From Chitinophaga silvisoli (GTDB lineage Bacteria > Bacteroidota > Bacteroidia > Chitinophagales > Chitinophagaceae): a DNA stretch of 64,000 nt. A program made the position numbers and the translations under genes. Location: positions 62,001 to 126,000 of the forward strand of contig NZ_QTJV01000003.1 of NCBI RefSeq assembly GCF_003412465.1. The letters run 5' to 3'. This document shows positions 34,570 to 44,035 of this stretch, piece by piece (position 1 is the stretch's first letter; each line of letters begins with the position of its first letter). The notes under the pieces were generated by a model that was given only the letters and a program-made list of their open reading frames with translations, was not told the origin of the DNA and searched no databases.

Positions 34570-36120
34570 CTATCTCTTCTGACGTTGTTTCTTAAACAGG
34601 TTACCTGTCTTAAACTTATTACCTTCAGGGCTACCCACGCGGTCCATTGCACAACGGAAACCAACAGTGTTAGTCGCCATATCTTCCTGCATGTAACGAC
34701 GTGTACCAGGAGACAGCCAATAAGCGCGGTCATTCCAGCTACCACCCTTCACTACGTGAGACTTGTCATTGATCAGGGAAGTTACACCATAACCATACTC
34801 AACCTGTGACAGGGTATCACCATCCAGGTAGTTGATCACATCACCTTTCTGGTAGTTCAGACGGTTAGCACTTTCCTCATCGGTTACATCACGCATTTTC
34901 AGGTGACCCAGGCTATCCTTTTCAGGCTCATTTTCGCCGTTCATATAAGTAGTCTGGAACTTGTTACCACGGAAGTAGTTGAAGTCATCACCGTCGATTG
35001 GGTTCAGCGGACGATAAACGTCGAGTACCCACTCGCTCACGTTACCAGACATATTATAGATACCGAAAGTATTCGGGAAGTAAGCAGTGATCGGACCAGG
35101 GATAGACGCACGGTCATTCAGACCACCGGCCATACCCATGTTATCACCAGAACCACGCTTGAAGTTAGCCAGGAACTGACCTTGCCATGCACCACGGCGG
35201 ATATCTCTCAAACCGCTGTTGTTGGTACCCCAGGAATACACCTGTTTGTTCATGATCAACTCCTCACCACGTTTACCTTCTTTCTTGGAAGGACCGGGGT
35301 TCTGACCGATGTAACCCAGTGCCGCATATTCCCACTCAGCTTCTGTCGGGAGGCGGTAGTTTGGCAACATTACACCGTCTTCGAACTGTGCAGTACGTGG
35401 AGAACCATCCGCGTTTCTGAACTGTTCTTTGGTTTGTTTTGACATCTTGCCGGGAATACCTTCATACAAACCAGCTGTGTAAGCCTTGGTATCGAAAGTA
35501 TTGTCATCAGCCTGATTGTTCATATCTGTTTTAGACAGCAGCCCTTTCTCAATCAGCATCATTTCGTTCACACGGTTAGAGCGCCATTTACAGTAGTCAA
35601 CAGCTTGTTTCCAGTTCACACCTACTACCGGATAATCGTTGTAGGCAGGGTGACGGAAATAATATTCTACCAGCGGCTCATTGTAAGCCAGCTCGCTACG
35701 CCATACCAGCGTATCTGGCAGTGCCTGGCGATAAACAGCAGGGAAAGACTCGTTGTACATGCGACGTAACCAGTGCAGGTACTCGCGATAGTGTACGTTG
35801 GCTACCTCTGATTCATCAATATAAAAAGACGATACAGTGATACGACGTGGAATGTTATTCCAGTCAGCCATTACATCCTGTTCGGTCGCACCCATGGCAA
35901 AGGTACCACCCTGTACGAATACAAGACCAGGGCCAGTTTGCTGATCTTTATTTTTTGCCACACTGAAACCACCCATTTTTGGGTCGTTGTAGTTCCAGCC
36001 GGTAGCGGTGGATTTCTCCTTCTTTTTACTGAAGGCCCCGCCGCCATTCTTATTACAGGCAGTCATTGACAGCATGACACTGGCGCCTAAGAGGAATGAG
36101 ACAGAGGTTAATCTATGCAT
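34570..36120 (-). CDS. gldJ: Gliding-motility lipoprotein GldJ
   Basis: A 516-residue outer-membrane lipoprotein of the type IX secretion / gliding apparatus. The lipobox is MLSMTAC with the lipidated C22. After TATGWNYNDPKMGGF comes a sulfatase-modifying-factor/FGE-like domain (FVQGGTFAMGATEQDVMADW through to AMDRVGSPEG), with HPAYNDYPVVGVNWKQAVDYC, RLPTEAEWEYAA, SGNVSEWVLDVYRP and KGGSWNDRAYW. The FGE-like fold is not expected to be catalytic in GldJ. GldJ is favoured over the related GldK by the GWNYNDPKMGGF and ALPDTLVWR segments and by its neighbours porU and porV, the same order as in Flavobacterium. The ATG at 36118-36120 is preferred over a TTG three codons earlier. Confidence 0.88.
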   Translation of the reverse strand: MHRLTSVSFLLGASVMLSMTACNKNGGGAFSKKKEKSTATGWNYNDPKMGGFSVAKNKDQQTGPGLVFVQGGTFAMGATEQDVMADWNNIPRRITVSSFYIDESEVANVHYREYLHWLRRMYNESFPAVYRQALPDTLVWRSELAYNEPLVEYYFRHPAYNDYPVVGVNWKQAVDYCKWRSNRVNEMMLIEKGLLSKTDMNNQADDNTFDTKAYTAGLYEGIPGKMSKQTKEQFRNADGSPRTAQFEDGVMLPNYRLPTEAEWEYAALGYIGQNPGPSKKEGKRGEELIMNKQVYSWGTNNSGLRDIRRGAWQGQFLANFKRGSGDNMGMAGGLNDRASIPGPITAYFPNTFGIYNMSGNVSEWVLDVYRPLNPIDGDDFNYFRGNKFQTTYMNGENEPEKDSLGHLKMRDVTDEESANRLNYQKGDVINYLDGDTLSQVEYGYGVTSLINDKSHVVKGGSWNDRAYWLSPGTRRYMQEDMATNTVGFRCAMDRVGSPEGNKFKTGNLFKKQRQKR

Positions 36121-36157
36121 GCGATTCAACTTTATTATTTGATATTTATGGTAAACG

Positions 36158-36165
36158 CAAATTTA
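36158..36165 (-). promoter_or_regulatory. -7 box of gldJ
   Basis: TAAATTTG on the minus strand, 37 bases before the gldJ ATG. Confidence 0.45.
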
Positions 36166-36438
36166 GCACATTTTATTTTATAGTAAAAATAATTAATCTG
36201 TAAGCCTTTGCGTTATAATCAGACGTATGATGTTTTAAATCAATGATTTGTATTTTCAAAGGAGGGATGGCATACGTATTAATTTAATATTATCTGCGTC
36301 CCCGAATGTGCTTATGTTCAACAGGTTTTTCCCTTTCGGTATACTAATATACGGTTTTCAGGATATGCTGTGATATGGTAAGCAATTTTTCCTTTTCCAG
36401 CGCCTACTGGTTGGTCGATTCAGGAGATAAATATAGAG

Positions 36439-36446
36439 TAATTTTG
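36439..36446 (+). promoter_or_regulatory. -7 box of porU, which helps set the start
   Basis: TAATTTTG ends 2 bases before the first in-frame ATG (36449) and 23 bases before the next one (36470). A transcript from this box would start after 36449, so 36470 is the better start. Confidence 0.5.
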
Positions 36447-36469
36447 TTATGTTTGCGCAAATTCCCTGC

Positions 36470-39400
36470 ATGAAATTTTATGGACTGTGTTACATACTGT
36501 TAGGTGTGGTGACCTGGCTTTTACCAGCCCAGGCAGCAGGCCGTACAGTACCGCATACAGGCCATTCGGTGCTGGCAGCAGGTACCTGGTACAAACTTGC
36601 CATTGCCCGGGAGGGAATCTATAAGATCGATAAGACCCTGCTTAATAGTATGGGCATCAATACTTCTTCCGGAATTCGCCTCTATGGCACCGGTGGGCGC
36701 ATGCTCCCGGAGGCTGTAAGCAGTAGCCGTTATGACGATCTCCCGGAGCTCGCTTTGATGGCCGTAGATGATTACCTGTTGTTTTATGCCCCCGGACCTC
36801 ATAGCTGGACTTACCAGGGCAGCACCTATTCTCACACACTTAATTTATATAGTGATACCGCTTATTACTTTCTACAGGTAAGTAGCGGGGGCAAACGCAT
36901 TGCCACTGATGCCGCTGCGCCTGTATCCACTACCACTGTGCAGAGCTTTGATTATCATGACTATTATGAAAATGATAGCCTGAACCTCCTGCAGAGTGGC
37001 AAACAATGGTGGGGGGCTGCTTTCAGCACCGCCCAAACCAGCAGAACGATTCCCTTTACATTGCCGTTTACACCTACTTCGCTCAGTATCAATACCAGAG
37101 TAGGTGCCCGTAGCGGTGGTACCAGCAGGTTCGATATGGCTATAGCCGGCAAAACCGGGGGCACCCTTACACTGGGTGCCATCACCGGCAATATCTTCGA
37201 AGCATTTGCCACAACTACTTCCGGTACTTTTACTACTACTCCGGAAGGTACCGCCTGCCCCGTCACCTTTACTTTTAGACCGGGTGCCAGTGGGGCTACG
37301 GGGTGGTTGGATTATATCAACCTGAATGCACGCATTCCTTTACAATTAACTACCAATGCACCTCTCTTTTTCAGAGATGCAGGTTCAATAGGGCAAATAC
37401 CAAAGTTCCTATTACAGGGTGCAGGCCCACAAACCAGGATATGGGATATCACTGATCCGATCAATCCAATACAATTAACTACCAGCCTGAATGGCACTAC
37501 CTTGTCATTCAGCCGCGAATCATCCACGCTACATGAATATGTAGCTTTCGAAAATCAGGGCATCCTTTCACCGGCTTATATGGGTACTGTTGCCAACCAG
37601 GATTTACATGGCAGCAGTGCTGCGAATATGCTGATCATCACTAACAATACTTTGTCTGCAGCAGCCCAACGCCTTGCCAGCTGGCATACTTCCCACGATG
37701 GCTTGTCCGTACAGGTAGTAGATGTAGCGCAGATCTATACAGAGTTCAGTTCCGGTAGTCCTGACCCTACTGCCATCCGTGACTTTATCAAAATGTGTTA
37801 CGACAGGGGTGGCCTGCAATATGTATTGCTGTTCGGTGATGCATCATATGATTATAAATATCGTATTAACGGCAATACTAATCTGGTGCCTACCTGGCAG
37901 AGCACCATTTCCATTGATCCTATTTATGCTTACCCTTCCGATGATTTCTTTGGGTTTCTTTCTGATGCCGACGATATCAATGACGCAGGTATGGCCAATC
38001 AGATGGTCGTAGGAGTGGGGCGCTTACCGGTAAAGAATACCAGTGAAGCAGATGTAGTTGTCAATAAAATAATTAATTATCACAGCGCTTCCCGCCTGGG
38101 CCGCTGGCAGCAGCATATCACGTTTGTAGCAGACGATGGAGATGATAACCTGCATTTACAGGATGCAGAAAGCATGAGCAGTATCACCGCACAACAATGG
38201 CCTGCGGGCAACATCAACAAGATTTACCTGGATGCATATACCAAAGTATCCGATGCCGCCGGCAGCCGCTATCCTTCGGTGAATACGGCTATTGCGGAGG
38301 ATATGTACGATGGTACCCTGATCTGGAATTATACAGGTCATGGCAACTATTCCCGGCTGGCAGAAGAAGTGATCATGGATGCATCTTCACTTTCGGCCTG
38401 GAAAAACAGTACGAAGTTACCTTTGTTCATTACGGCTACCTGCGACTTTGCACCTTTTGACAACCCTGCCTACAATTCCCTGGGAGAGCAGGTGCTGCTC
38501 CAGGAAAACGGAGGTGGCATCGCATTGATGACAACCACGAGAGCAGTATTTGCAGCATCAAACAAGGTATTGAACGCCAACTACCTGACGAAGCTCCTGA
38601 CACCTGGCATCGATGGCAGGATGCCTACACTTGGCACCGCAGCCATGGAGGCTAAGAACCTGACCTACAGCACCTATAGCGATATTCCTAATAACCGGAA
38701 GTTCCAGTTGTTAGGAGATCCTGCATTGACACTGGCCTTCCCGCAATATCATGTTGTAACAGATTCCCTGCTGGATGTAAATGGGAATGCCGCCGATACG
38801 ATGAAGGCTATGGGAAAATACACGTTCATGGCACACATCGAAGATGCGCAGGGCAATGTAGTCAATGATTATAATGGTAAAATGTACACCACTGTGTACG
38901 ATAAACCATCAGCGCAGTATACCCTTGCAAATGATGCCGGAAGTACGAAAACCAGCTTTTATTTGCAGCAGCATATTTTATTTAGTGGACAGCAAACGAT
39001 AAAAAATGGAAGGATTTCCGGTACCTTTATAGTCCCGCTGGATATTGATTATACCACAGGGGCAGGAAGTATTAGCTATTTCGCCACGGATAGCACTACC
39101 ACGGCAGGAGGCCTGTACGCCGCATTCCAGGTTACAGGCAGTGCTACGGAAACGGATACTGATACAGAAGGCCCCACTGTTAGTGGTTATCTCAATGGCA
39201 GTGGTTTTGTCAACGGAGATATTACCAGTGAAAACCCGGTATTATACCTACAGCTTTACGATCTTCATGGCATAAATACCACGGGAAATGGTATTGGTCA
39301 TGATATAGTAGCCACCCTTGATGAAGACAACAATCAGTATTATATACTGAACAACTTTTTTGAGGCTTCGCCGGACAGCTATCAGTCGGGTACTGTCACC

Positions 39401-39817
39401 TACCCACTGTATGGATTGACCGCCGGGTCACATACGCTTACAATCAAAGTATGGGATACCTACAACAATTCCAGTACTTACACGGTACGGTTCAAAGTGG
39501 TTCAGTCATCGCAGGCGCTCTTCCAGGATGCCGGATGCTACCCAAACCCCTTTCATGACCAGACACAATTTACGCTTGAGCATAATCAGCAGGGTGAGGA
39601 TCTCGATATCACTATCAGGATCTTTACGCTGGCAGGGCAGCAAATAAAAACTATCCGACATACAATAAATGCAGCGGGTAGCCGTTATCTAGGGGCGAAT
39701 TGGGACGGCAGGAACGATGCCGGAGCCAAGATGCCGCCTGGGATCTATTTCTATAACATCATGGTAAATGCTAATGGCAAGAGGAAGATTTTAGGTGGAA
39801 AAGTGATCTTATATTGA
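36470..39817 (+). CDS. porU: Type IX secretion system sortase PorU (C25 family)
   Basis: A 1115-residue gingipain-like cysteine peptidase that removes the C-terminal signal of type IX cargo at the cell surface and joins it to A-LPS in Porphyromonas. Signal peptide MKFYGLCYILLGVVTWLLPAQA; a long beta-rich N-terminal domain; the C25 domain from about residue 390 with the catalytic His in IWNYTGHGNYS (H624 in this numbering) and Cys in ITATCDFAPF (C658). The C-terminal part is Ig-like and ends with a FlgD-like module (GANWDGRNDAG, KMPPGIYFYNIMV) and KILGGKVILY, typical of PorU. The gene lies between divergent gldJ and porV, the conserved Bacteroidota arrangement. The start at 36470 is chosen from the promoter position and the signal peptide. 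Confidence 0.92.
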   Translation: MKFYGLCYILLGVVTWLLPAQAAGRTVPHTGHSVLAAGTWYKLAIAREGIYKIDKTLLNSMGINTSSGIRLYGTGGRMLPEAVSSSRYDDLPELALMAVDDYLLFYAPGPHSWTYQGSTYSHTLNLYSDTAYYFLQVSSGGKRIATDAAAPVSTTTVQSFDYHDYYENDSLNLLQSGKQWWGAAFSTAQTSRTIPFTLPFTPTSLSINTRVGARSGGTSRFDMAIAGKTGGTLTLGAITGNIFEAFATTTSGTFTTTPEGTACPVTFTFRPGASGATGWLDYINLNARIPLQLTTNAPLFFRDAGSIGQIPKFLLQGAGPQTRIWDITDPINPIQLTTSLNGTTLSFSRESSTLHEYVAFENQGILSPAYMGTVANQDLHGSSAANMLIITNNTLSAAAQRLASWHTSHDGLSVQVVDVAQIYTEFSSGSPDPTAIRDFIKMCYDRGGLQYVLLFGDASYDYKYRINGNTNLVPTWQSTISIDPIYAYPSDDFFGFLSDADDINDAGMANQMVVGVGRLPVKNTSEADVVVNKIINYHSASRLGRWQQHITFVADDGDDNLHLQDAESMSSITAQQWPAGNINKIYLDAYTKVSDAAGSRYPSVNTAIAEDMYDGTLIWNYTGHGNYSRLAEEVIMDASSLSAWKNSTKLPLFITATCDFAPFDNPAYNSLGEQVLLQENGGGIALMTTTRAVFAASNKVLNANYLTKLLTPGIDGRMPTLGTAAMEAKNLTYSTYSDIPNNRKFQLLGDPALTLAFPQYHVVTDSLLDVNGNAADTMKAMGKYTFMAHIEDAQGNVVNDYNGKMYTTVYDKPSAQYTLANDAGSTKTSFYLQQHILFSGQQTIKNGRISGTFIVPLDIDYTTGAGSISYFATDSTTTAGGLYAAFQVTGSATETDTDTEGPTVSGYLNGSGFVNGDITSENPVLYLQLYDLHGINTTGNGIGHDIVATLDEDNNQYYILNNFFEASPDSYQSGTVTYPLYGLTAGSHTLTIKVWDTYNNSSTYTVRFKVVQSSQALFQDAGCYPNPFHDQTQFTLEHNQQGEDLDITIRIFTLAGQQIKTIRHTINAAGSRYLGANWDGRNDAGAKMPPGIYFYNIMVNANGKRKILGGKVILY

Positions 39818-39938
39818 CCTATGCATCAAAAGAATAGACTAGATTCGCAAATCCCTAGCCAGGCCCCTGTTTAAGATTTATTCTAAATTTGAATTTATTT
39901 TTACATCTCGTTCTAAACACTATTGCATGTATAATTGC

Positions 39939-41114
39939 ATGAACAAGACGGCAACACTAAAAAATGTAATTTTCACCTGTTGCATGTTTCTTAGCTTATC
40001 AACCGCAGCACAAATTACCACCGGCCAGCTGGATGGTCGTACCAACACCATCAATACAGCGGTGCCGTTCCTGCGCATCTCTCCTGATGCGAGGGCTGGT
40101 GCTATGGGTGATGTCGGTGTTGCCACGTCTCCTGATGCTAACTCAATCTACTGGAACCAGGCTAAACTGCCTTTTGCCACTACAAGATCTGCCATTTCTG
40201 TTACCTACACTCCCTGGTTGAAAGAACTGGTGAACGATGTATTTCTTGCCAATTTAGCAGGTTATTACCAGCTGGATGAGTTCCAGACCGTTTCCGGTTC
40301 ACTGCGTTACTTCTCCCTCGGTACCATCAACTTTACTGATATTAACGGTACACCAACGTCCGATTTCCGCCCCCGTGAGTATGCCCTGGATGCAGGTTAC
40401 TCCCGTAAGTTGTCCGACAACTTCTCTGTGGCCATCGCTGCACGTTATATCTATTCGAACCTGGCCAGCGGCGACGTAAACGGTCAGGTGATCAAGGCCG
40501 GTACCGCTTTTGCGACCGACTTATCCCTGTTCTATACCAAAGATTTTGAAAAGGACGACGGGGTGAAAAATACTTGGAACGTAGGTGCGGCCTTTACCAA
40601 CATCGGTACCAAGATCTCTTACACCTCTTCTGCGACCAATAAGGACTTTATTCCTACCAACATGGGCCTGGGTACTTCCTACACATTTGGCCTGGACCAG
40701 ATGAATAAGATTATGCTTGCCCTCGACATCAACAAACTGCTGGTGCCTACACCAGACAGTTCCGGCGATTACAGGAACAAGAGCGTTATTTCCGGTATCT
40801 TCTCCTCCTTTGGCGATGCGCCGGGTGGTATGTCTGAAGAACTGCAGGAAGTGAGCGTATCTGCAGGTGGTGAATATTCCTACAACGATCAGTTCTTTGT
40901 GCGTACCGGTTACTTCTACGAAAACAAAAACAAGGGTAACCGCAAGTATGTAACTGCTGGTATCGGTGTAAAGTATAATATGTTCGGCCTGAACTTCTCT
41001 TACCTGGTACCTTCAGGAAATGGGATCCAGCGTAACCCATTGTCCAACACACTCCGCTTCTCGCTGGTGTTTGACCTCGGTTTCAAGGCCGACACGAACG
41101 AAGCTACCTGGTAA
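39939..41114 (+). CDS. porV: Type IX secretion outer-membrane protein PorV
   Basis: A 391-residue outer-membrane beta-barrel of the FadL-like group. After the signal peptide (VIFTCCMFLSLSTAAQ) come PFLRISPDARAGAMGDVGVA and DANSIYWNQAKLPF, the hallmark of PorV/LptO. PorV shuttles cargo from the translocon to the PorU sortase; it lies 121 bases after porU, as in other genomes. The C-terminal strands end in NTLRFSLVFDLGFKADTNEATW. Of two close starts (39927 and 39939), 39939 gives a more normal signal peptide. A hairpin formed by AGCTACC/GGTAGCT surrounds the stop codon, and a terminator follows at 41157-41188. Confidence 0.95.
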   Translation: MNKTATLKNVIFTCCMFLSLSTAAQITTGQLDGRTNTINTAVPFLRISPDARAGAMGDVGVATSPDANSIYWNQAKLPFATTRSAISVTYTPWLKELVNDVFLANLAGYYQLDEFQTVSGSLRYFSLGTINFTDINGTPTSDFRPREYALDAGYSRKLSDNFSVAIAARYIYSNLASGDVNGQVIKAGTAFATDLSLFYTKDFEKDDGVKNTWNVGAAFTNIGTKISYTSSATNKDFIPTNMGLGTSYTFGLDQMNKIMLALDINKLLVPTPDSSGDYRNKSVISGIFSSFGDAPGGMSEELQEVSVSAGGEYSYNDQFFVRTGYFYENKNKGNRKYVTAGIGVKYNMFGLNFSYLVPSGNGIQRNPLSNTLRFSLVFDLGFKADTNEATW

Positions 41115-41156
41115 GGTAGCTGATATTGAAATAGTTAATATTTTTTTAAAATATAT

Positions 41157-41188
41157 AAATCCCTCGGATATTTCCGGGGGATTTTTAA
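41157..41188 (+). terminator. Terminator of porV
   Basis: Stem AAATCCC/GGGATTT extended by CGG/CCG with an ATATTT loop and a T run, 42 bases after the stop codon. Confidence 0.75.
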
Positions 41189-41222
41189 TTTGCACCCAGA
41201 ACCACTTATATTAACGACAACT

Positions 41223-41723
41223 ATGGCAAAACTGAGAATTGGATTAGGCGTTGATTTTCATCAATTAACGGAAGGTAGAGATTTCTGGCTGGGCGGCGTT
41301 TTAGTGCCTCACCACAAAGGGGCCCTGGGCCACAGCGATGCCGATGTACTGCTGCACGCTATTTGCGATGCCATGCTGGGAGCCGCCAGTCTGGGCGATA
41401 TCGGTGTTCATTTCCCTGATACGGACAATACATACAAAGGTATAGACAGCAAGATCCTGTTACAGCGCACCCAGCAACTTATTGCTGAGAAAGGCTACCA
41501 GGTGGTAAATATCGACAGCACACTCTGCCTGCAGGCACCTAAGATCAAACCTTATGTACCTCAAATGCAGGAAGTAATTGCCAATATCCTGAAACTGACT
41601 ACCGAGGAGGTATCCATCAAGGCAACCACCACTGAAAAGCTGGGTTTTGTAGGCCGGGAAGAAGGAGTAGTCGCTTACGCAACCGTTTTGTTGGAGAAGG
41701 AGGAAGTGCCTTATACTCGTTAA
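41223..41723 (+). CDS. ispF: 2-C-methyl-D-erythritol 2,4-cyclodiphosphate synthase
   Basis: Enzyme of the MEP isoprenoid pathway that cyclises CDP-methylerythritol 2-phosphate with release of CMP. The 166-residue protein starts MAKLRIGLGVDFHQL; metal ligands are D11, H13 and H45 (HSDADVLLHAICDA), and KATTTEKLGFVGREEG near the C-terminus is the substrate and trimer signature. Usual length is about 160. The ATG at 41223 is chosen over a TTG eleven codons upstream because it opens at the conserved strand. No other MEP gene is nearby; the dut gene starts 28 bases downstream. Confidence 0.96.
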   Translation: MAKLRIGLGVDFHQLTEGRDFWLGGVLVPHHKGALGHSDADVLLHAICDAMLGAASLGDIGVHFPDTDNTYKGIDSKILLQRTQQLIAEKGYQVVNIDSTLCLQAPKIKPYVPQMQEVIANILKLTTEEVSIKATTTEKLGFVGREEGVVAYATVLLEKEEVPYTR

Positions 41724-41739
41724 ACCAGATAATTAGTAA

Positions 41740-41747
41740 TATCTTTG
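41740..41747 (+). promoter_or_regulatory. -7 box directly before dut
   Basis: TATCTTTG, exact TAnnTTTG, four bases before the dut ATG. Confidence 0.45.
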
Positions 41748-41751
41748 TCCA

Positions 41752-42195
41752 ATGGCAGCTATTACAGTCAAAATAATTAACAAATCTGCGAATCCACTCC
41801 CTTCATATGCCACTGCCGATTCGGCGGGCATGGACCTGAGAGCAAACCTTGAAACAGCCATCACCCTGCAACCCCTCGAAAGGGTCCTGGTGCCAACCGG
41901 CCTGTTCATGGAACTGCCCGCAGGTTATGAAGCACAGATCAGACCCCGCAGTGGTCTGGCCTTTAAACAGGGCCTGACTATCCTGAATACACCTGGTACA
42001 ATAGATGCCGATTACAGGGGTGAAATAAAAATCATCCTCATCAATCTGTCCAATGAACCTCAGGTGGTAGCCCCCGGTGAAAGAATCGCACAGATGATCA
42101 TCGCGCCATACATCCAGGCTAATCTGGAAGCTGTAGAGCTGCTTACTGAAACAGATCGGGGTGCCGGTGGTTTTGGACATACCGGAAAATCATAA
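41752..42195 (+). CDS. dut: dUTP diphosphatase
   Basis: Trimeric dUTPase that hydrolyses dUTP to dUMP and pyrophosphate, keeping uracil out of DNA and supplying dUMP for dTMP synthesis. The 147 residues carry the five family motifs in order: DSAGMDLRA (1), [11 protein letters not shown] (2), [15 protein letters not shown] (3), [10 protein letters not shown] (4), and the C-terminal Gly-rich [11 protein letters not shown] (5) that closes over the active site. The start is at 41752. The TPR lipoprotein gene begins 3 bases after the stop codon, so dut leads a four-gene plus-strand unit. Confidence 0.97.
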   Translation: MAAITVKIINKSANPLPSYATADSAGMDLRANLETAITLQPLERVLVPTGLFMELPAGYEAQIRPRSGLAFKQGLTILNTPGTIDADYRGEIKIILINLSNEPQVVAPGERIAQMIIAPYIQANLEAVELLTETDRGAGGFGHTGKS

Positions 42196-42198
42196 TAA

Positions 42199-44019
42199 AT
42201 GCACAGGTCCCTTAAAAAGAATGCAACTGCCACACAATGCGCAACCTGCCTGCCAGACTTTAGTCGTTTTGGCGGCGCGTTGTTATTTTTATTGCTGGGG
42301 CTGGGCTTTTTAAGTGCCTGTAAGACGGGTAAACCTGCTACTACCAGGAATACTACCGTATATATCAAGGATCCTACGATCCTGCAGCAGCGGGCAGACA
42401 GCCTGTTCTTCGCTGCAGAACGCTCCAAGATCTTAGGTGATTACCGTACCGCTATTACCCAGTTCTCCGACTACCTGCGCCTCGTCAAGACCAATCCCAC
42501 CGCTTATTACGAGCTGTCAAGACTGTTCATCGAAGTCCGCAATCCCGGGTATGCGCTGGGTTTTGCCAAGAGAGCAGCCAGCATGGACACCACCAACAAA
42601 TGGTTCCAGATCACCCTGGCCGATGCCTTTGGTATAGCAGGACAGTTCGACAGCGCATCTGCCGTATACGGCAAGCTGGCTATCCGATACCCTGACAACG
42701 ATGAGTATCTCTACAACAAAGGGATGTTTCTTACCAAAGCAGAACAGCCTGAAGCAGCCCTGGCTGTTTTCAACCAACTGGAAAAGAAAGTCGGTCTTGT
42801 AGAAGAACTGGCTATCCAGAAGGAAAGGTTACTGCTCAAACTGGATCGGGTAGACGATGCGGCAGAAGAAATTCACAAACTGATCAATCAATACCCCGGC
42901 GAAGTAAGATATTACCTGCTGCTGGCAGATATTTATAACGCCAACGACCGGATGGATGAGGCCATAGCACTGTACAAAAGCAGCCTTGAACTGGACTCAG
43001 CAAACCCCAGGGCACTGATCGCACTGGCTAACAACGCCAAAAAGAACGGGGACCACGCCCAGTACTGGAACTACCTCACCCGCGCCTTTGCAAATCCGGA
43101 CTACAGCATAGACGAAAAAGTATCTTACGTATATCCATACCTGCAAATGCAGGGTACAGACACCACCAAACTGCGGGAAGGATTACAACTCGCCCAGCTG
43201 GTCATAGAAGCTCACCCCGAAGAGGCCAAAGCCTATGCACTGCAGGCAGATATGTACTCCCAGGCAAATATGCTGGATAGTGCACTGTATGATTACAAAA
43301 GAGCAGTGGCACTCGATTCCACACGTTATAGCGTATGGTACCAGCTGATGTGGATTTATAGCCGGAAAGAAGACCCGGCTAACTTGCTGAAAGTGAGTAA
43401 TCTGGTGGCTCAACGCTTCCCGAAGGAATTTATGGGGCACTATTTTCAAGGGGTGGCCAACTTTTTGCTACAGAATTATCCGGCATCCATCGAGGCACTC
43501 AATGAGGCATTGATCAACGGTAATGTGGACAAAAGTATGAGGGCGGATGTGTATTCCCTGCTGGGAGATGCTTATCATGCCACAGGACAGCACGAAGACT
43601 CAGACAGCAGTTACGACCGATCGCTGGTACTGAAGCCGGATGATGCCACCGTTTTGAACAACTACAGCTATTACCTGTCACTGAGAGGTGAACAATTGTC
43701 GAAAGCAGAATCGATGTCCCGCCATTCGCTGGAACTGGAACCAGGAAGTATTAACTACATGGATACATATGCCTGGGTCATGTTCAGGATGGGCAGGTAC
43801 GAACTGGCTAAGCAATGGATGGAAAAAGCACTGCAAACGCCGCAGGGGAAAGATAATCCAGGTATGCTGGAGCACTATGGCGATATACTTTTTAACCTCC
43901 ACGATGTGGACAAAGCCCTGGAATACTGGCGTTTAGCAAAGGAAAAAGGTGCTAACTCCATAGGCCTTGCCCGCAAAATAGCAGAGAAGCGGTACATACT
44001 GGCAACAGAACGTGAATAA
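42199..44019 (+). CDS. Tetratricopeptide-repeat lipoprotein
   Basis: A 606-residue lipoprotein. A long basic N-terminus with two Cys leads into a hydrophobic segment ending in LGFLSAC, the lipidated Cys being residue 41. The rest is a series of TPR-type helical repeats, for example DYRTAITQFSDYLRLVKTNP, RMDEAIALYKSSLELDSANP, HEDSDSSYDRSLVLKPDDAT and YELAKQWMEKALQTPQGKDN. It should sit at the outer or inner membrane facing the periplasm as a scaffold. It starts 3 bases after dut and is followed after 16 bases by the DUF4292 gene; this order, ending with an EnvC-like gene, is conserved in Bacteroidota. The precise partner proteins are unknown. Confidence 0.88.
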   Translation: MHRSLKKNATATQCATCLPDFSRFGGALLFLLLGLGFLSACKTGKPATTRNTTVYIKDPTILQQRADSLFFAAERSKILGDYRTAITQFSDYLRLVKTNPTAYYELSRLFIEVRNPGYALGFAKRAASMDTTNKWFQITLADAFGIAGQFDSASAVYGKLAIRYPDNDEYLYNKGMFLTKAEQPEAALAVFNQLEKKVGLVEELAIQKERLLLKLDRVDDAAEEIHKLINQYPGEVRYYLLLADIYNANDRMDEAIALYKSSLELDSANPRALIALANNAKKNGDHAQYWNYLTRAFANPDYSIDEKVSYVYPYLQMQGTDTTKLREGLQLAQLVIEAHPEEAKAYALQADMYSQANMLDSALYDYKRAVALDSTRYSVWYQLMWIYSRKEDPANLLKVSNLVAQRFPKEFMGHYFQGVANFLLQNYPASIEALNEALINGNVDKSMRADVYSLLGDAYHATGQHEDSDSSYDRSLVLKPDDATVLNNYSYYLSLRGEQLSKAESMSRHSLELEPGSINYMDTYAWVMFRMGRYELAKQWMEKALQTPQGKDNPGMLEHYGDILFNLHDVDKALEYWRLAKEKGANSIGLARKIAEKRYILATERE

Positions 44020-44035
44020 GGGATAACAAAAGATC

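Larger units (their letters stand above)
36121..36469. other. Divergent promoter region between gldJ and porU
   Basis: A 349-base AT-rich gap. It holds a TAAATTTG box at 36158-36165 for gldJ (minus) and a TAATTTTG box at 36439-36446 for porU (plus). I see no other gene or repeat. Confidence 0.5.
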
